Assembly: GCA_964481385.1 (NCBI GenBank)
Contig: CAYZTN010000027.1
Span: forward strand, 1 to 16,361
Reading direction: 5' to 3'
DNA from: UMGS1649 sp964481385
GTDB lineage: Bacteria > Bacillota > Clostridia > TANB77 > CAG-465
Length of the DNA stretch: 16,361 bases
Within the stretch, counting starts at the first letter, position 1; each line of letters opens with the position of its first letter. This document shows, piece after piece, positions 14,770 to 16,361 of the stretch. Under the pieces are notes generated by a model. That model saw only the letters and a list, made by a program, of their open reading frames with translations, did not search any database and had not been told where the DNA came from. Position numbers and translations under genes: made by a program.

Positions 14770-16065
14770 TTACAAAAACATCGTCATATATAGCGGTAAT
14801 TTTTGAACTGTTTCATTTCCACCTATATTTTGACTACTTAATTTTATTCCTCTTTTCACATTCCACTTACTTATTATATTTTGCATAGACTTAGATTTTG
14901 TATTTTCAGCAGATTTAACTTCTATTGCAGTGGCAATTCCATCTTTGCGAATAAAAAAGTCCACCTCAATACTATTTCTATATTCAAAATAATACAATTT
15001 TTTGTTAAGTTTCGTAAACATCTCAGCAATTATATTTTCATATACAGCACCTTTATATATTCCTAAGTTTCCATCAATTATATCTTTTTGTGAACCTTCT
15101 TCTAACATAGATATTAAAAGGCCAGTATCGTTCATATACACTTTAAATTGATCATTTATGCTATTTCCTTCAAGTGGCAATTCTGGATTTCTTAAGTTAT
15201 AGCAAAAGTTAATAATTCCTGCATCGTAAAGCCACATAAGGCTTCCAGCATATTTTCTTGCACTACCAGATACATCTACCAAACTATATTGGAACTTTTT
15301 ATAATCTTTAGCAAGCTGTTTTGGAATAGATAAAAAACACTCTCGAGCCTTGGCTTTCTCAGTTTCTTTAGCATATTTTACAATATCGTCTAAATAATCT
15401 GATACTATTCCTCTTTGCAATTTTAACACATTTGCAAAATTATGTGTCTCAACAAATTCTGTCACAACTCTAGGCATTCCGCCTACTACAATGTATTCTT
15501 TAAATAAATTCATCATTTTTTCATGCATTGCAACGGGCACTTCTTCGCGTTTATCGAAATACTCTTTTACGTATCCAATAGCTTGCTCAGATACACCATT
15601 TGCCCACAAAAATTCTTCAAAGTCCATTGAACACATTTGAATACTTTCTACATATCCTACTGGAAATGATGGCACTTCTGTATAGTTTATTCCAAGCAGT
15701 GAGCCAGACGCTATTACATCAAACCTTTTATCAATAGACAAAAATTTTAGCGCTGCTCTAGCACGTGGACAATCTTGTATCTCATCTAAAAATATTATTG
15801 TTTCATTTGGCACTAAATCTACATTTTGTATATTTAACGTTATTTGCTTTATTATAGTTTCTGCATCCAAGTCTCCATCAAATATCTTTTTCAAGCTAGG
15901 TGTTTCAATAAAGTTCATATATATATAATTTTTGTAATTTTCTTTTGCAAACTTTTCTATAATGTATGTTTTTCCAACTTGCCTTGCTCCTTTTATTACA
16001 AGACACATTTTATCCTCTTTATTTTTCCATTCTAACAAATCTTTTTCTATTTTTCTTCTTAGCAA
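14770..16065 (-). CDS. AAA+ ATPase with DUF4143 and a C-terminal nuclease-like fold
   Basis: A 431-residue protein of the widespread DUF4143 ATPase family, whose cellular role is not established. The N-terminal AAA domain has Walker A GARQVGKT (26-33), Walker B IIFLDEIQ (90-97) and a sensor-like ASGSLLG (119-125). The following FPVGYVESIQMCSMDFEEF is a family hallmark. The middle is the DUF4143 helical region. The C-terminal part has VDFFIRKDG followed by AIEVKSAEN, an arrangement like the (D)-(E)xK core of PD-(D/E)xK nucleases, but whether it cuts is unknown. The start is TTG 16065, with AAGAGGTG seven bases upstream. It lies just downstream of a group II intron and 25 bp before rlmN; genes of this family are patchily distributed and often move. 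Confidence 0.9.
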   Translation of the reverse strand: MLRRKIEKDLLEWKNKEDKMCLVIKGARQVGKTYIIEKFAKENYKNYIYMNFIETPSLKKIFDGDLDAETIIKQITLNIQNVDLVPNETIIFLDEIQDCPRARAALKFLSIDKRFDVIASGSLLGINYTEVPSFPVGYVESIQMCSMDFEEFLWANGVSEQAIGYVKEYFDKREEVPVAMHEKMMNLFKEYIVVGGMPRVVTEFVETHNFANVLKLQRGIVSDYLDDIVKYAKETEKAKARECFLSIPKQLAKDYKKFQYSLVDVSGSARKYAGSLMWLYDAGIINFCYNLRNPELPLEGNSINDQFKVYMNDTGLLISMLEEGSQKDIIDGNLGIYKGAVYENIIAEMFTKLNKKLYYFEYRNSIEVDFFIRKDGIATAIEVKSAENTKSKSMQNIISKWNVKRGIKLSSQNIGGNETVQKLPLYMTMFL

Positions 16066-16085
16066 TGTCTTTCACCTCTTTTATT

Positions 16086-16114
16086 AGAATAACACACTTT
16101 AGATATAGTTTCAA
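16086..16114 (-). promoter_or_regulatory. Candidate promoter for the ATPase-rlmN-surface protein unit
   Basis: On the minus strand TTGAAA (16114-16109), a 17-bp spacer and TATTCT (16091-16086) with an extended -10 TG. The predicted start falls almost on the ribosome binding site (16080-16073), leaving a very short leader. That is possible but lowers confidence. Confidence 0.35.
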
Positions 16115-16121
16115 CACTTTT

Positions 16122-16167
16122 TTGCATATTTTCAGGCCGAATATTCATGGTGCGTTGCATATTTTCA
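16122..16167. repeat. Two 13-bp direct repeats in the intron 3' exon
   Basis: TTGCATATTTTCA occurs at 16122-16134 and again at 16155-16167, 33 bp apart. They lie between the group II intron end and the ATPase promoter. They could be a regulator binding pair, a remnant of a repeat array, or chance in AT-rich DNA. Confidence 0.6.
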
Positions 16168-16173
16168 CGTCCA

Positions 16174-16241
16174 ATCGAGTAGAGGATAATTCTTAGTGAA
16201 TTTCTCCACCACCGTACGTGCCGTTCGACATACGACGGTTC
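16174..16241 (-). ncRNA. Group II intron domains V and VI
   Basis: Domain V is at 16207-16241. A 9-bp lower stem (ACCGUCGUA with UACGGUGGU, two G-U pairs) is followed by a 2-base CG bulge on the 3' side, a 4-bp upper stem UGUC/GGCA, and a GAAC tetraloop. This is the size and bulge position of a catalytic domain V. Domain VI follows (about 16174-16206): AAUUC/GAAUU and GAG/CUC helices with a UACU segment that would hold the branch-point adenosine. Confidence 0.8.
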
Positions 16242-16265
16242 AATTTATATTAAATATGAACCTTT

Positions 16266-16361
16266 TCATATTGGTCTAGTAGAAATACTAGGGCACCTCT
16301 TACGTATCTTTTTCCATTGTTTCCAGATTATTACTCTAATTCTTACCCTCAGGTGTTCGTC
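16266..16361 (-). CDS. Group II intron reverse transcriptase/maturase, C-terminal fragment, apparently truncated
   Basis: The 31 codons before the TGA at 16266-16268 read HLRVRIRVIIWKQWKK and onward, which matches the maturase (domain X) consensus WLRRRIRxxIWKQWK of group II intron-encoded proteins. In intact proteins about 50-60 more residues follow, including the xRKGYWR block. Here the frame ends 15 codons after WKQWKK, and domain V begins only 24 bases after the stop. In another frame, 16250-16297 reads GALVFLLDQYEKVHI then stop, which resembles the usual extreme C-terminus of such proteins. An internal deletion that also shifted the frame would explain both. The 5' part of the gene is outside the window. 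Confidence 0.75.
   Translation of the reverse strand, partial: DEHLRVRIRVIIWKQWKKIRKRCPSISTRPI

Larger units (their letters stand above)
16174..16361 (-). mobile_element. Group II intron, 3' portion (continues beyond the window)
   Basis: On the minus strand the window edge carries the end of an intron-encoded reverse transcriptase, then domain V, then domain VI ending near CTACTCGAT. The 3' splice site is placed at about 16174 by similarity to the usual AY end 7-8 bases after the branch-point A; the exact base is uncertain. Domain V folds as the canonical form (see the separate entry). The intron sits just upstream of the ATPase gene. The 5' end, the exon binding sites and most of the reverse transcriptase are outside the window, so completeness cannot be judged. 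Confidence 0.85.

Noticed and set aside
16174..16361. The reverse transcriptase fragment as the RT of a DGR acting on the surface protein
   Set aside because: Its WKQWK maturase block and the adjoining domain V/VI identify a group II intron; DGR RTs lack this maturase domain. It does not explain the variable region.
1..16361. CRISPR array, tRNA or rRNA genes, integrase or phage genes
   Set aside because: No regularly spaced repeats, no cloverleaf or CCA-type ends, no rRNA-like stretch and no integrase motif were seen on either strand.

Overview
The window reads as low-GC Firmicutes DNA, most likely an uncultured or gut-type member of Clostridia. Four things point this way: AT-rich genes, strong AGGAGG-type ribosome binding sites, frequent TTG/GTG starts, and a nusA-infB operon in clostridial order with an nrnA-type gene between rbfA and truB. 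That placement is an inference from content; no marker gene for finer taxonomy is present. Almost everything lies on the minus strand, with one plus-strand gene at 3040-4494.

Layout by coordinate. 1-77 looks like the end of an IS21-type insertion sequence. 125-2589 holds an AMP-forming acyl-CoA ligase and rlmB, with TAATG stop/start overlap. 2671-2919 is a small antitoxin-like protein of unknown role. A divergent promoter pair (2948-3011) then drives it and, on the plus strand, a GT-B-like glycosyltransferase of unrecognised family. 4497-4538 is a terminator hairpin between convergent genes, one arm of which is the last codons of truB. 4528-11429 is the translation/transcription operon rimP-nusA-ylxR-infB-rbfA-nrnA-truB, read right to left from a near-consensus promoter at 11519-11547 with a 10-bp leader hairpin. 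It lacks ylxQ (L7Ae-like), ylxP and ribF. 11608-16065 holds, in transcription order, a DUF4143-type AAA+ ATPase, rlmN, and a 690-residue surface protein. 16174-16361 is the 3' end of a group II intron (domains V and VI and the tail of its reverse transcriptase), cut by the window edge.

The most interesting object is the 690-residue protein (11608-13680). It has a prepilin-like N-terminal membrane helix, three tandem beta-rich repeats and a C-terminal SUMF1/FGE-type C-type-lectin domain. In the last ~30 residues of that domain, 20 of 24 consecutive codons end in a pyrimidine and the residues are N, C, R, S, G, Y, D, A in a scrambled order, followed by an ordinary GFRVALYIK ending. This is the pattern expected of a variable region written by a diversity-generating retroelement (adenines of AAY codons randomised). 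Neither a template repeat nor a retroelement RT is in the window, so this would be a target diversified from elsewhere.

The right edge is a mobile element and the left edge probably is too, which suggests the sequence may be an assembly contig broken at repeats. Functionally, the core is ribosome biogenesis and RNA modification (RlmB, RlmN, RimP, RbfA, TruB, IF2, NusA, YlxR, NrnA), interrupted by accessory genes.
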